A stretch of 64,000 nucleotides of DNA from Gammaproteobacteria bacterium (GTDB lineage Bacteria; Pseudomonadota; Gammaproteobacteria; Thiohalobacterales; Thiohalobacteraceae): positions 1 to 64,000 of the forward strand of contig JAHJQQ010000052.1 in NCBI GenBank assembly GCA_018819175.1. Reading direction: 5' to 3'. A model generated the notes under the pieces. The model had not been told where the DNA came from. It searched no databases and saw nothing but the letters and a program-made list of their open reading frames with translations. This document shows, piece by piece, positions 1-8,878 of this stretch (within the stretch, counting starts at the first letter, position 1; every line of letters starts with the position of its first letter). A program made the position numbers and the translations under genes.

Positions 1-3000
1 GTGCTCGTCGCGGTTTCGCTACCACACTTGGATTTGTAAAAGCGCAGCGTGCCACTGCCGAGATCATTCGGTGTGAAGGACACGATGGCACTCCTGTCAC
101 CGGGGGTGGCAGTGCCGATGGTCGGTGCGGCAGGTAGCGCGTTTCCACCACCCGACGGTGTCACCGAATTCGAATCCGCCGACCACAGGCTGTCGCCCAC
201 GCTGCTGCTCGTTCTTACCTTGCAGGTGTAGGCGGTGCCGTTGGTCAGTCCGGTCACGGTGATGGGTGAACTGGTGCCCGTCGCGGTGAAGCCGCCGCAA
301 TTGGCGGTGTAATTGATCAACGTGCCACTGCCGAGATCACCCGGGGTGAATGCGACGCTGGCGCTGGCATTACCGGCGGTGGCGGTGCCGATGGTGGGTG
401 CGTCAGGTACCGACGCCGAGGGCGTCACCGAATTCGACGCTGCCGACCACGGGCTATCACCCACGCTGCTGGTTGTTTTCACTTGGCAGGTGTAGGTGGT
501 GCCATTCGTCAGTCCCGTCACACCGAGGGGTGAACTGGTGCCCGTCGCGGTGAAGCTGCCACATTGGGCGGTGTAATTGATCAGCGTGCCACTGCCTAGC
601 GCACCCGGCGTAAAGGCGACGATGGCGCGACTATTACCGGGAGTCGCGGTGCCGATGGTGGGCGCGGCAGGCAGGGTGTTGGTAGTAGGTGTGAACGTCG
701 CGGTGCAAATCTTGTCCGCATCCATGAGAACGGAACCGGTCGCACATTCCGTGGCATTGGCACCCGTCCAGCCGGTGAAGGTCGAACCGGCATTGGCGGT
801 GGCCGTGACCGTGGCGGTTTGACCGGGGTTATAGGTTCCTGTCCCAGTCACGGTGCCGTCGCCCAGCGCAATCAAGGACAGTGAAAAAACCTGAGCATCC
901 ACCCAGAGCGCAGTGCTCCCGCTGATGCTGCCGACGGTGGCGGTAATGAGTGTGCTGCCCAGGCTGAGACCGGTTGCCAAACCGGCGCCGGTGATCGACG
1001 CCACTGACGGAGTGTCGCTACTCCATACGACGCCTGGTGTCCCGATGACGGAGAGCTGCGGCGTCGGATTTACTACGCCACCCCCATTGCCCAGCTGGCC
1101 ATTGATGTTCCACCCCCAGCATTGCACAACGCCGCTGGTGAGCAGCGCACAGCTGTGAGAGGCACCCGCCGCCACCGCCGTGGCGCTGCTGATCCCGCTC
1201 ACCGTGACCGGGGTTGTGGAAGCGGTCGTCGTGCCATTCCCCAACTGACCTTGGCCGTTATCCCCCCAGCATTGCACCGCGCCGCTGGAGAGCAGCACAC
1301 AGCTGTGCCCACCCCCCGCCGCCAGCGCCGTGGCGGCGCTGATCCCGGTCACGTTGACCGGGGTGGTGGAGTTTACGGTCGTCGTGCCATTGCCCAGCTG
1401 GCCTACAGTGTTATTCCCCCAGCATTGCACCGCGCCGCTGGCGAGCAATGCGCAGCTGTGAGACGACCCCGTCGCCACCGCCGTGGCGCTGCTAATCCTG
1501 CGCACCCTAACCGGGGTTTTGGATGAGGTCGTCGTGCCATTGCCCAACTGGCCTTGGCCGTTATCCCCCCAGCATTGCACCGCGCCGCTGGCGAGAACCG
1601 CACAACTATGTAATCTCCCCACCGACACTGCCGTAGCGTTGCTAACCCCGCTCACCGCGACCGGGGTGGTGGAAGCGGTCTTCGTGCCATTGCCTAGCTG
1701 GCCTTCTTTGTTTCTTCCCCAGCATTGCACCGCGCCACTGGCGAGCAATGCGCAGCTGTGAGAAAACCCCGTCGCCAGCGCCGTGGCGGTGCTGATCCCG
1801 CTCACTGTTATGGGGGTTGTAGATGAGGTCGTCGTACCATTGCCCAGCTGGCCAAACCGGTTATTCCCCCAGCATTGCACCTCGCCGCTGGCGAGCAGCG
1901 CACAACTATGTAAGTCCCCCGTCGCCACCGCCGTGGCGGTGCTGATCCCGCGCACCGTGACCGGGGTGGTGGAGTTTACGGTCGTCGTGCCAATACCAAG
2001 CTGGCCCCATTTGTTATCCCCCCAGCATTGCACCTCGCCGCTGGCGAGCACCGCACAACTATGTAAGCTCCCTGCCGCCAGCGCCGTGGCGGTGTTGATT
2101 CCGCGCACCGTGACCGGGGTGGTAGAAGCGGTCGTCGTGCCATTGCCCAGCTGACCTTCTGTGTTTCTACCCCAGCATTGCACCGCGCCGCTGGCGAGCA
2201 ATGCGCAGCTGTGCCAGCTCCCCCCCGCCAGCGCCGTGGCGGTGTTGATCCCGCTCACCGTGACCGGGGTGGTGGAAGCGGTCGTCGTGCCGTTGCCCAG
2301 TTCGCCATCCTGGTTAATTCCCCAGCATTGCACCACGCCGCTGACGAGAAGCGCGCAGCTGTGATTATCCCCCGCCGCCAGCGCCGTGGCGGTGCTGATC
2401 CCGATCACTGTGACTGGGGAAAGGAAAATGTTGTTCGTCGTGCCATTGCCCAGCTGGCCAAAGAGGTTATACCCCCAGCATTGCACAGCCCCGCTGGCGA
2501 GCACCGCGCAGTTGTGAGACGACCCCGTCGCCAGCGCCGTGGCGGTGCTGATTCCGATCACTGTGACCGGGGTAAGGGAAATGTTGTTCGTCGTGCCAAT
2601 ACCCAGCTGGCCTTCTCCGTTTCTTCCCCAGCATTGCACCGCGCCGCTGGCGAGCAGCGCACAACTATGTAAGTTCCCCGCCGCCACTGCCGTGGCGGTG
2701 CTGATCCCACGCACGGTGACCGGGGTAGTGGAAGCGGTCGTCGTGCCATTCCCCAACTGGCCCCAGCCGTTAGACCCCCAGCACTGCATCGCGCCGCTGG
2801 CGAGCAATGCGCAGCTGTGAGACGACCCCATCTCCACCACCGTGGCGGTGCTGATCCCGCTCACTGTTATGGGGGTTGTAGATGAGGTCGTCGTACCATT
2901 GCCCAGCTGGCCAAACCGGTTATCCCCCCAGCATTGCACCGAACCGCCGGCGAGAACTGCGCAACTGTGCGAAGTCCCCACCGCCACCGCCGTGGCGGTG

Positions 3001-3890
3001 CTGATTCCGCTCACAGGGACCGGGGTGGTAGAAGCGGTCGTCGTGCCGTTGCCCAGCTGGCCTTCACTATTATTTCCCCAGCATTGCACCGCGCCGCTGA
3101 CGAGAAGCGCGCAGCTGTGATTTCCCCCCGCCGCCAGTGCTGTGACCGGCGAGTTCAGCAACTGCTGCGTGGATCCATCGCTAAACGTCCCGGTCGCAGT
3201 GAACGATTGGGAAGCGCCGAGGGTAATCGAGGGATTGATTGGAGTAACGTCTATGCTTGCGAAGGGTGGGGGTGGGGTGGGGCCGCTTGTTACTTCAAAT
3301 ACTGTTGTGTAGTTGTACTCAATTTCAGCATTTCCAGGAAGACGATCCGTGAATGGCCCATGTAATGAGCTATACCCATAAGAATACAGGCCCACTCCTG
3401 GCTTCCCTAGCGGTAACACATTGGAGAAAAGATCCACCGGAGACGAATCGACAGGGCTCACAGCCGAGCTAAGAATTACAGATTCTAGAGCACCAATCCC
3501 ACGTTCAAGGGTAGGCGGTACATGATTCCTGATTTCAGGACCTATACCAGCTACCCAAGACGTATTTTGGTCTTTCGTCAAATCAAAATAGAATGTAACC
3601 GTGGTAAGTTGTTGTCCTAACGCGATCGTAAACAGCAGCTCGTCGGAGTCAAATTCTCTTAATTCAAAATCTTCCTCGTCTTCCAAGACAAACCGACCCG
3701 AGCCCTTAATGGTGTTAAGCCCAATGTCGAAGATGAGTGTTGGTCGTAGATCCGGATAAGAATTACCTGGAAGATCCCCATCAATAGCCTCATCGTAATA
3801 TACGGGCGCAGCACTTAGCGTTGATACTCCAAGCGTGAACACGCTTGCGCACACCATAAGCGCCGCAAACAGTAAGCGATGGCTATTCAT
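1..3890 (-). CDS. Secreted RCC1-repeat / Ig-like / fibronectin III protein (C-terminus beyond window)
   Basis: The frame opens at ATG 3890 and stays open to the left edge, so at least 1,296 residues are seen and the C-terminus is missing. A signal peptide (about residues 1-28, ending SAA) is followed by a roughly 180-residue domain starting VYYDEAIDGDLPG, reminiscent of beta-sandwich domains in PEP-CTERM-type surface proteins. The first half of a Big_2 Ig-like domain follows (TPINPSITLGASQSFTATGT). Next come 14 RCC1 units, each with a core like HSCALL-x-SG-x-VQCWG and GQLGNGTT. The VQCWG codons recur at a strict 150 or 153 nt (1121, 1271, 1424 ... 3083). The second half of the Big_2 domain follows (VVWSSDTPSVASITGAGLAT), then an InlB-type repeat (GTGTYNPGQTATVTATA) and at least three fibronectin III-like repeats (APTIGTATPG ... 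SPLGVTGLTNGTTYTCQVKT). Likely a cell-surface binding or adhesion protein; the ligand is unknown. Confidence 0.85.
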   Translation of the reverse strand, partial: MNSHRLLFAALMVCASVFTLGVSTLSAAPVYYDEAIDGDLPGNSYPDLRPTLIFDIGLNTIKGSGRFVLEDEEDFELREFDSDELLFTIALGQQLTTVTFYFDLTKDQNTSWVAGIGPEIRNHVPPTLERGIGALESVILSSAVSPVDSSPVDLFSNVLPLGKPGVGLYSYGYSSLHGPFTDRLPGNAEIEYNYTTVFEVTSGPTPPPPFASIDVTPINPSITLGASQSFTATGTFSDGSTQQLLNSPVTALAAGGNHSCALLVSGAVQCWGNNSEGQLGNGTTTASTTPVPVSGISTATAVAVGTSHSCAVLAGGSVQCWGDNRFGQLGNGTTTSSTTPITVSGISTATVVEMGSSHSCALLASGAMQCWGSNGWGQLGNGTTTASTTPVTVRGISTATAVAAGNLHSCALLASGAVQCWGRNGEGQLGIGTTNNISLTPVTVIGISTATALATGSSHNCAVLASGAVQCWGYNLFGQLGNGTTNNIFLSPVTVIGISTATALAAGDNHSCALLVSGVVQCWGINQDGELGNGTTTASTTPVTVSGINTATALAGGSWHSCALLASGAVQCWGRNTEGQLGNGTTTASTTPVTVRGINTATALAAGSLHSCAVLASGEVQCWGDNKWGQLGIGTTTVNSTTPVTVRGISTATAVATGDLHSCALLASGEVQCWGNNRFGQLGNGTTTSSTTPITVSGISTATALATGFSHSCALLASGAVQCWGRNKEGQLGNGTKTASTTPVAVSGVSNATAVSVGRLHSCAVLASGAVQCWGDNGQGQLGNGTTTSSKTPVRVRRISSATAVATGSSHSCALLASGAVQCWGNNTVGQLGNGTTTVNSTTPVNVTGISAATALAAGGGHSCVLLSSGAVQCWGDNGQGQLGNGTTTASTTPVTVSGISSATAVAAGASHSCALLTSGVVQCWGWNINGQLGNGGGVVNPTPQLSVIGTPGVVWSSDTPSVASITGAGLATGLSLGSTLITATVGSISGSTALWVDAQVFSLSLIALGDGTVTGTGTYNPGQTATVTATANAGSTFTGWTGANATECATGSVLMDADKICTATFTPTTNTLPAAPTIGTATPGNSRAIVAFTPGALGSGTLINYTAQCGSFTATGTSSPLGVTGLTNGTTYTCQVKTTSSVGDSPWSAASNSVTPSASVPDAPTIGTATAGNASASVAFTPGDLGSGTLINYTANCGGFTATGTSSPITVTGLTNGTAYTCKVRTSSSVGDSLWSADSNSVTPSGGGNALPAAPTIGTATPGDRSAIVSFTPNDLGSGTLRFYKSKCGSETATS
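1095..3150 (-). repeat. Array of 14 RCC1 coding repeats (150/153 bp)
   Basis: Fourteen tandem in-frame units within the secreted protein gene. The plus-strand mark ccagcattgcac (VQCWG on the coding strand) starts at 1121, 1271, 1424, 1574, 1724, 1874, 2027, 2177, 2327, 2480, 2633, 2783, 2933 and 3083. Nucleotide similarity between neighbours is high, which suggests recent expansion or gene conversion. RCC1 domains classically form seven-bladed propellers, so 14 units could form two, but I see no linker after unit seven. Confidence 0.85.
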
Positions 3891-4463
3891 TGAGGGTCCC
3901 TCCGAATCGTTGTTATTTCAACTAAAGTCATCCATAGATTGACTGTAGGCTTATCAGGCTGGTCTGAATGTAAGCATTTAGCTCTGAAATGGGATTAATT
4001 TTATGTAAATCATCAGAAATAGGGTTGTGATCCGTAGATTGGCCGCTTATCACCGAATTCGGACGCTATCAATAACGATTGATTCGCTGACAGCCTAGTC
4101 TGCTTATCGCCGTAAGCAGCATTTTAGCCCGCACTAATGCATCTGCTGCTAATAGACGAGCGCTATGTGCCTAATCTGTCTTTCAGGGAATGATCTCACT
4201 TGGCAGTGAGTGTCAGATTAAATTTCAGCTAATGCCTATTCGCTAGCCGAAGGGCATGCACTGGCGCACATACCAGAAACTCGTCGCGGAGCACGATGCG
4301 CTTGTGGCACAATCTCTAGCCGGAATGGCTCGACGCTTGGAACACCAAGCCATGATGGGGGCAACTTTGGGGGCATCTCTCAAAAACATAAGTCTGATTA
4401 TTACACGATATCATGTAGTTAAGAGACTTGCTCGGTTGACCTCCGCCCACCATTTTTTAGAAA
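3891..4463. other. AT-rich intergenic stretch, little recognisable
   Basis: About 570 bases between the RCC1-protein start and the tRNA. The part next to 3890 must hold the promoter of the RCC1 gene, but no convincing -35/-10 pair was picked out. The right part contains a degenerate coding fragment (annotated separately). Base composition is more AT-rich than the flanking genes. Confidence 0.5.
4247..4342 (+). pseudogene. Short remnant coding fragment (PKGMHWRTY motif)
   Basis: In one plus-strand frame the sequence reads PKGMHWRTYQKLVAEHDALV and continues QSLAGMARRL, directly preceded in frame by a TAG stop at 4244-4246. The composition (basic and aromatic start, SLAGMARRL end) looks like a genuine protein C-terminus and not random sequence. 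There is no upstream open frame or ribosome binding site. I cannot name the parent family with confidence. It lies just upstream of a tRNA gene, a common place for decayed inserted DNA. Confidence 0.35.
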
Positions 4464-4486
4464 GCCGGGCGCATCCCGGCTTTTTT
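4464..4486 (+). terminator. Rho-independent terminator-like hairpin
   Basis: GCCGGG (4464-4469), loop CGCAT, CCCGGC (4475-4480), then six T (4481-4486). It points rightwards and ends about 10 nt before the tRNA gene, so it would end a transcript from the fragment region or insulate the tRNA from upstream transcription. Confidence 0.7.
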
Positions 4487-4496
4487 GTCTGACAAT

Positions 4497-4572
4497 GCCC
4501 CGGTAGCCCAGTGGATAGAGCGACCGCCTCCTAAGCGGTAGGTCGCAGGTTCGATTCCTGCCCGGGGCGCCA
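4497..4572 (+). tRNA. tRNA-Arg (anticodon CCT)
   Basis: The 76 nt fold as a full cloverleaf. The acceptor stem is GCCCCGG/CCGGGGC with discriminator G and an encoded CCA (4570-4572). The D arm contains AGTGGATA. The anticodon stem is ACCGC/GCGGT around loop CTCCTAA, giving anticodon CCT, which reads AGG. The T arm is GCAGG-TTCGATT-CCTGC. A run of six T follows at once (4573-4578). Confidence 0.96.
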
Positions 4573-4611
4573 TTTTTTCCGCGCTGTATCTGTGACGAGC
4601 ATTCGCCAGGT

Positions 4612-5001
4612 TCAAGAATGGATTTGGCTGCCACACCGTTTCGGTAGCAATGCTTCAATCTTATTGATCAGGCGTTCCAGTTCGATAGGCTTGGTATCAA
4701 CGTCATTACATCCTGCCTGCAGCGCTTCTGTATGATCTGATGTCAACGCATGTGCCGTTAACGCGATTACTGGTATCGCCCTGGTGCAAGGCTCGGCGCG
4801 GATTCGACGTGTGGCCTCCCAGCCATCCATGACGGGCAAACTGAGATCCATCAGAATCAGATCCGGCTGTAATGTAAACGCCAGCATCACACCCTCGGCC
4901 CCGTCAATTGCGGTATGTACTTCATAACCACGGCGCTGCAGACGCCGCATCAGCATGTCGCGGTTCATTTCATTATCTTCGACAATCAGCAGACGCGGCA
5001 T
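4612..5001 (-). CDS. Single-domain response regulator (CheY/DivK-like receiver)
   Basis: 129 residues, a lone receiver domain without output. The acidic pocket is E8/D9 (IVEDN), the phosphoacceptor is D52 (ILMDLSLPVMDG), the switch Thr lies in ALTAHAL and the conserved Lys in DTKP. It starts at ATG 5001, six bases after the stop of the hybrid kinase gene, and is the last gene of the minus-strand operon 8784-4612. It probably receives or buffers phosphate from the hybrid kinase encoded just upstream. The family is known to work by phosphorylation-dependent protein binding; the partner here is unknown. Confidence 0.9.
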   Translation of the reverse strand: MPRLLIVEDNEMNRDMLMRRLQRRGYEVHTAIDGAEGVMLAFTLQPDLILMDLSLPVMDGWEATRRIRAEPCTRAIPVIALTAHALTSDHTEALQAGCNDVDTKPIELERLINKIEALLPKRCGSQIHS

Positions 5002-5007
5002 GCGCGA

Positions 5008-7224
5008 TCATCCTTTTTTCTGCAGTAACAACTTGTGGACTTGCTCTAAAAGATCCTGACGCAGATGCACGCCCTTTTGGACAATACCTAAAACCCTACC
5101 ATCCAGGGCAGTGCGATCCGCACTGGACAGATCCATGGCGGTCATAACGACTACGGGTAACCGTTGCCATTCATGGTGCTGGCGCAGCCTGGCAATAAAA
5201 TCAAACCCATTCATCTTCGGCAGAATAAGGTCCAGCAATATAAGCACAGGGGTTTTCTGCTCCAGCATGACAAGCGCCTGGGCACCATCTTCGGCCTTCA
5301 TCACCTGAAAACCCGCGTCAATCAATGTACGTGCAACCAGCTCACGTGTGGCATGGTTATCATCAACCACCAAAACTGTCTGTCCCGCGCCACCGTAAAC
5401 CACAGCGTTCAGAACACGCGTTAATTCGCTCCGATCAACCGGTTTTTGCAAATGTGCAATCGCGCCTTGATGCGACATGCGCTTATCATCCGCATCCGCA
5501 CTGACGACAATGACTGGCACCGACTCCAATGCCACATGCTTATGCAACTTATCGAGTAATGACCAACCCTGTCCACCGGCCATCAGAACGTCAAGTAGAA
5601 TCGCACTAGGCAACTGCTTTCCGATACTGCGAAAGGCACGTTCTGCTGAGTCCACGGCTTCGACATCGAAGCCATCGTCGCGCAGCGTTTTGGACATGAG
5701 ATCGCGAATAAAGGCATCATCATCGATAATGAGAACCCGGTTCGATATTATGGGCATTGCAGGGCTGCCAGTGTCCTGATCAGAACTCTTGAGCATATGT
5801 TGATTGCCCTGCAGCTCGTTATGACTGGCAGGAACACGGATAGTGAATTCCGAACCCTTGCCCACATCACTGGCCACAGTGATATCACCACCCAATTGTT
5901 GGCAGTAACGGCGGCTAATCGCCAAGCCCAGTCCAGTTCCTCCATATTTGCGTGTTGTGGAGGAATCGACCTGGGTGAAATCGGTGAATAAACGTGCCGT
6001 CTGGTCAAATGGAATACCGATACCGGTGTCGCTGACCTGGAAAATCATCCAGTCACCATCCGCTTCAGACTCACGCCGGATCGACAGCGTCACCGTGCCC
6101 TGCTCGGTAAACTTTGCCGCATTGCTCAACAGATTGACCAGCGACTGGCGCAATTTAGTCTCATCGCTGTACATCGTCCCGAGCTGACCACGATCTTCAA
6201 TGAGTAATTTATTATTATTGCGACTGATCAGTGGCTGCACCGTATTCACTACGCCTTCAACAAGGGCCGTCACGGTGAAGCTACGCAGTTCCAACGTTGT
6301 TTTACCCGCCTCGATTTTTGACAGGTCCAATACATCGTTGATGAGAGAGAGCAGATGCGTGCCAGCGGTATGAATGCGCTTCAGATCGGGAATATGACTG
6401 CTCAAGCCCTCGGCATCCGCATCTTCCTGCAACATTTCGCTGTAGCCAATAATGGCATTCAGGGGCGTACGCAACTCATGACTCATGTTGGCAAGAAAGG
6501 CACTCTTGGCGCGGCTGGCAGATTGCGCTGTTTCCACCGCCACCTGCAATTCATGCTGCTGAGCCATTAGGCGATCAAGCATTTCATTGAAGAAGCGTGA
6601 CAGATAACCGAACTCATCTTCACGCGTCATGTCCAGACGCACATCCTTATAGCCTTCGGAAATGGCTCGTGTCGCGCTGACCAGATGCTGCAAGGGACGA
6701 TGCACAATAGTGCGGATCGCCCAGGTCAGAAACAGCCCGAAGGTCAGCAATACTGCGAAGGCAATAATAACCAGATGATTCCGTTGCACCACAACTTCAT
6801 TGGCCAAGTCTGGATGGTACACATCTATGATGACATTCCCTGTCCCAGGCAGGTTCAATTCGAGCTCGCGGCGCATAACACTGTTACCCGTATGCAGTTC
6901 GCCCGCCGCTACCTGCTTACCCTGCACATCAATGCTGATACCGCTCAGAGCATAACGCTGATTAAGCCCCTCCAGCAGCTGCATAATGGACGCATCACTC
7001 CTGCTTCGATCTGAAGCCAGTGATTTGACCACTTGATAGGCAATCTGATCGGCCTTATCGCTGTACTCTGTCCCCAGCCGATGTTGCAGATCATTCAGGA
7101 AGTATGTTGCCGCGAAAAAGACCACTACAATAATGACCCACAGCACCAACGCAGTGATCTTGACGGCAATGCTCGCCTGCCAGTTTTTCGACCAGTCGTC
7201 GGAGATGATGGTCTGATCAACCAT
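5008..7224 (-). CDS. Hybrid sensor histidine kinase (periplasmic sensor-HAMP-HisKA-HATPase-REC-REC)
   Basis: 738 residues. TM1 is about 20-43, a periplasmic sensor of about 105 residues runs 44-149, TM2 is about 150-172 and HAMP about 172-225. The HisKA domain has the phosphoacceptor H249 in ANMSHELRTPLN. The ATPase domain shows the N box (NAAKF), DTGIGIP and GTGLGLAIS. Two C-terminal receivers carry their aspartates in LLDVLMAGG and LLDLILPKMNG. The second resembles a CheY-like phosphate sink or relay. The sensor region is clearly related to that of the GGDEF-EAL protein at 20544-22949. The gene follows a small membrane protein gene by one base, so the two are surely co-transcribed. The signal sensed is unknown. 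Confidence 0.93.
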   Translation of the reverse strand: MVDQTIISDDWSKNWQASIAVKITALVLWVIIVVVFFAATYFLNDLQHRLGTEYSDKADQIAYQVVKSLASDRSRSDASIMQLLEGLNQRYALSGISIDVQGKQVAAGELHTGNSVMRRELELNLPGTGNVIIDVYHPDLANEVVVQRNHLVIIAFAVLLTFGLFLTWAIRTIVHRPLQHLVSATRAISEGYKDVRLDMTREDEFGYLSRFFNEMLDRLMAQQHELQVAVETAQSASRAKSAFLANMSHELRTPLNAIIGYSEMLQEDADAEGLSSHIPDLKRIHTAGTHLLSLINDVLDLSKIEAGKTTLELRSFTVTALVEGVVNTVQPLISRNNNKLLIEDRGQLGTMYSDETKLRQSLVNLLSNAAKFTEQGTVTLSIRRESEADGDWMIFQVSDTGIGIPFDQTARLFTDFTQVDSSTTRKYGGTGLGLAISRRYCQQLGGDITVASDVGKGSEFTIRVPASHNELQGNQHMLKSSDQDTGSPAMPIISNRVLIIDDDAFIRDLMSKTLRDDGFDVEAVDSAERAFRSIGKQLPSAILLDVLMAGGQGWSLLDKLHKHVALESVPVIVVSADADDKRMSHQGAIAHLQKPVDRSELTRVLNAVVYGGAGQTVLVVDDNHATRELVARTLIDAGFQVMKAEDGAQALVMLEQKTPVLILLDLILPKMNGFDFIARLRQHHEWQRLPVVVMTAMDLSSADRTALDGRVLGIVQKGVHLRQDLLEQVHKLLLQKKG

Positions 7225-7225
7225 G

Positions 7226-7612
7226 CTATCTGAATCCGGCCCAGCGCAACCCCATAACCATGGGGCAGATGTTGGTCAAACCCGCCATGAACAACATAAA
7301 GCCGATGAACCAGGGGAAAAACCAAGTCTGCTCTGGAAACATAATAAAGGTCAGTATCAAGAACGCGGCCACCAGTAATCGCAACGTACGCTCGGCATCG
7401 AAAGGGATGCGACTGCAGCCCGGACCGAGCGCGTCCTGCGGACGGAATTCCTTTCCATAACGCAGCTTGGAAACCAGAATTGGTACTCGCCAGTTGGTAA
7501 TGCCCTCGAACAGCAAGACCCCGATATAAGCGTATACGAACATATCGGCCTGCAGATACAACAGCAGAATCAGAGCGGCCCCGAGGATAAATCGGAATAC
7601 GCGTTCACTCAT
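7226..7612 (-). CDS. Small inner-membrane protein (YgaP-TM/DUF2892-like), sensor-associated
   Basis: 128 residues with four hydrophobic stretches arranged as two hairpins, one near residues 5-38 and one near 80-122. It ends in the conserved TNICPMVMGLRWAG box typical of DUF2892/YgaP transmembrane domains, including the CP pair. The ATG overlaps the stop of the HD-GYP gene (7609-7612) and the stop lies one base before the hybrid kinase start, so translation is coupled on both sides. A paralogue at 22961-23341 sits in the same place upstream of another sensor. That pairing suggests a shared role in sensing or in stabilising the sensor, which is inference. Confidence 0.8.
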   Translation of the reverse strand: MSERVFRFILGAALILLLYLQADMFVYAYIGVLLFEGITNWRVPILVSKLRYGKEFRPQDALGPGCSRIPFDAERTLRLLVAAFLILTFIMFPEQTWFFPWFIGFMLFMAGLTNICPMVMGLRWAGFR

Positions 7613-8784
7613 AAGCTGAGACTCTCGTCGGATTTATCATTCATACAACTTTCCGTGTCCTGAAAGAATTTGCAGACCTGAATGAACTCCTTTTCGCGGA
7701 TCAGAAATGCCTGAACCACATCCGGGTCGAAGTGTTTTCCCCGCTGCTCCACTATGATGTTCTTGCTCTGTTCATGCGAGTAGGCTTCTTTGTAGCAGCG
7801 GCGCGTTGTTAATGCATCATACATATCCGCCAGTGCGAGAATGCGTGCCACCAGAGGTATCTGCTCAGCCTGCAATGCGCGGGGATAGCCACTCCCATCC
7901 CAGCGTTCATGATGGCACTCTGCGATATCAATGCCGATTTTGATAAAGGCATTCCCCGGATATTGACGATCGACTTCACGCAAGGTATCGCCACCGATGA
8001 GTGGATGCCTGCGCATGACCGTCCATTCGTCCGCAGTCAACTGATCAGGTTTACGCAGTATGCCATCGGGAATGCCGACTTTGCCGATATCGTGCAGGGG
8101 ACTGGCGGCATACAGATTATCCAGGTATGCCTGCGTAATAAGTTCACGGTACTTTGGCAGTTGCGCTAATTGGCGCGCGAGGATGATGCAGTATTCACGC
8201 ATGCGGTCCAGATGCTCGCCCGTCTCCGGATCGCGCGATTCCGCCAGTTTGGACATGGCAAAGATGGCGGCCAGCTGAGCCGCGGACAACTCACGCACCT
8301 GCTGATCAACCCGACCGCCCAGCAGCTTATTCTGCTTTTCAATCCGCGCCTGCTGCAGACGTTCTCCATCACGAAGACGTTTGCGTTCCAGACAGGCATT
8401 GACTCGCGCGTGCAACAGAATGGGATTGAAGGGCTTGCAGATATAGTCATCCGCCCCGTGTTCGATACAGCTGGCCGCGCTTTCCACATCGTTGACAGCC
8501 GTGATCATGATCACCGGGATGTCGACCAGGGCCGTATCGGCCTTGATGGCCGCCAGGGTTTGATAGCCATCCAGTACCGGCATCATGATGTCGAGCAAGA
8601 CCAGATCGATGGAGGTTTCGCGCAGAATGTTCAGGGCGGCTTGCCCATCCTGCGCTTGCAGGGTCCGATGACCCTCACGCGTCAGCCGCCGGTTGAGCAG
8701 ATCCAGATTCAATTCATTGTCATCCACGATCAGGATCGTGGCGACGGCATCTGCCGGAGGTTGGCCAGGCGACAGCTGCAACAT
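7609..8784 (-). CDS. Response regulator with HD-GYP c-di-GMP phosphodiesterase output
   Basis: 391 residues. The N-terminal receiver (about 15-135) has the phosphoacceptor Asp in VLLDIMMPVLDG and Lys in CKPF. A helical linker leads to an HD-GYP domain with HDIGKVGIPD and HHERWDGSGYP, both intact, so c-di-GMP hydrolysis is expected. First gene of the operon. The cognate kinase is probably the hybrid kinase encoded two genes downstream. The N-terminus (MLQLSPGQPPADAVAT) precedes the first receiver strand. The promoter must lie in the 94 bases up to the relA stop at 8879. Confidence 0.93.
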   Translation of the reverse strand: MLQLSPGQPPADAVATILIVDDNELNLDLLNRRLTREGHRTLQAQDGQAALNILRETSIDLVLLDIMMPVLDGYQTLAAIKADTALVDIPVIMITAVNDVESAASCIEHGADDYICKPFNPILLHARVNACLERKRLRDGERLQQARIEKQNKLLGGRVDQQVRELSAAQLAAIFAMSKLAESRDPETGEHLDRMREYCIILARQLAQLPKYRELITQAYLDNLYAASPLHDIGKVGIPDGILRKPDQLTADEWTVMRRHPLIGGDTLREVDRQYPGNAFIKIGIDIAECHHERWDGSGYPRALQAEQIPLVARILALADMYDALTTRRCYKEAYSHEQSKNIIVEQRGKHFDPDVVQAFLIREKEFIQVCKFFQDTESCMNDKSDESLSL

Positions 8785-8878
8785 AGGCGTAAGGGATCCC
8801 TAAACTCGTATTGGAATGCCAGCTTAACGGCACATTACGCCGATTTCTTGATTTCGATCATACCGCCATGAATCACGA

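Noticed and set aside
1095..3150. CRISPR-like array
   Set aside because: The regular spacing is 150/153 bp, in frame and protein-coding (RCC1); there are no short direct repeats with unique spacers.
913..3365. Series of plus-strand open frames of 80-160 codons
   Set aside because: They are mirror images of the GC-rich RCC1 repeats on the minus strand, with repetitive low-complexity products (HRAAGEQ-type) and no start signals.
8170..8871. 233-codon plus-strand frame antisense to the HD-GYP gene
   Set aside because: The minus strand carries intact receiver and HD-GYP motifs; the antisense product is featureless.
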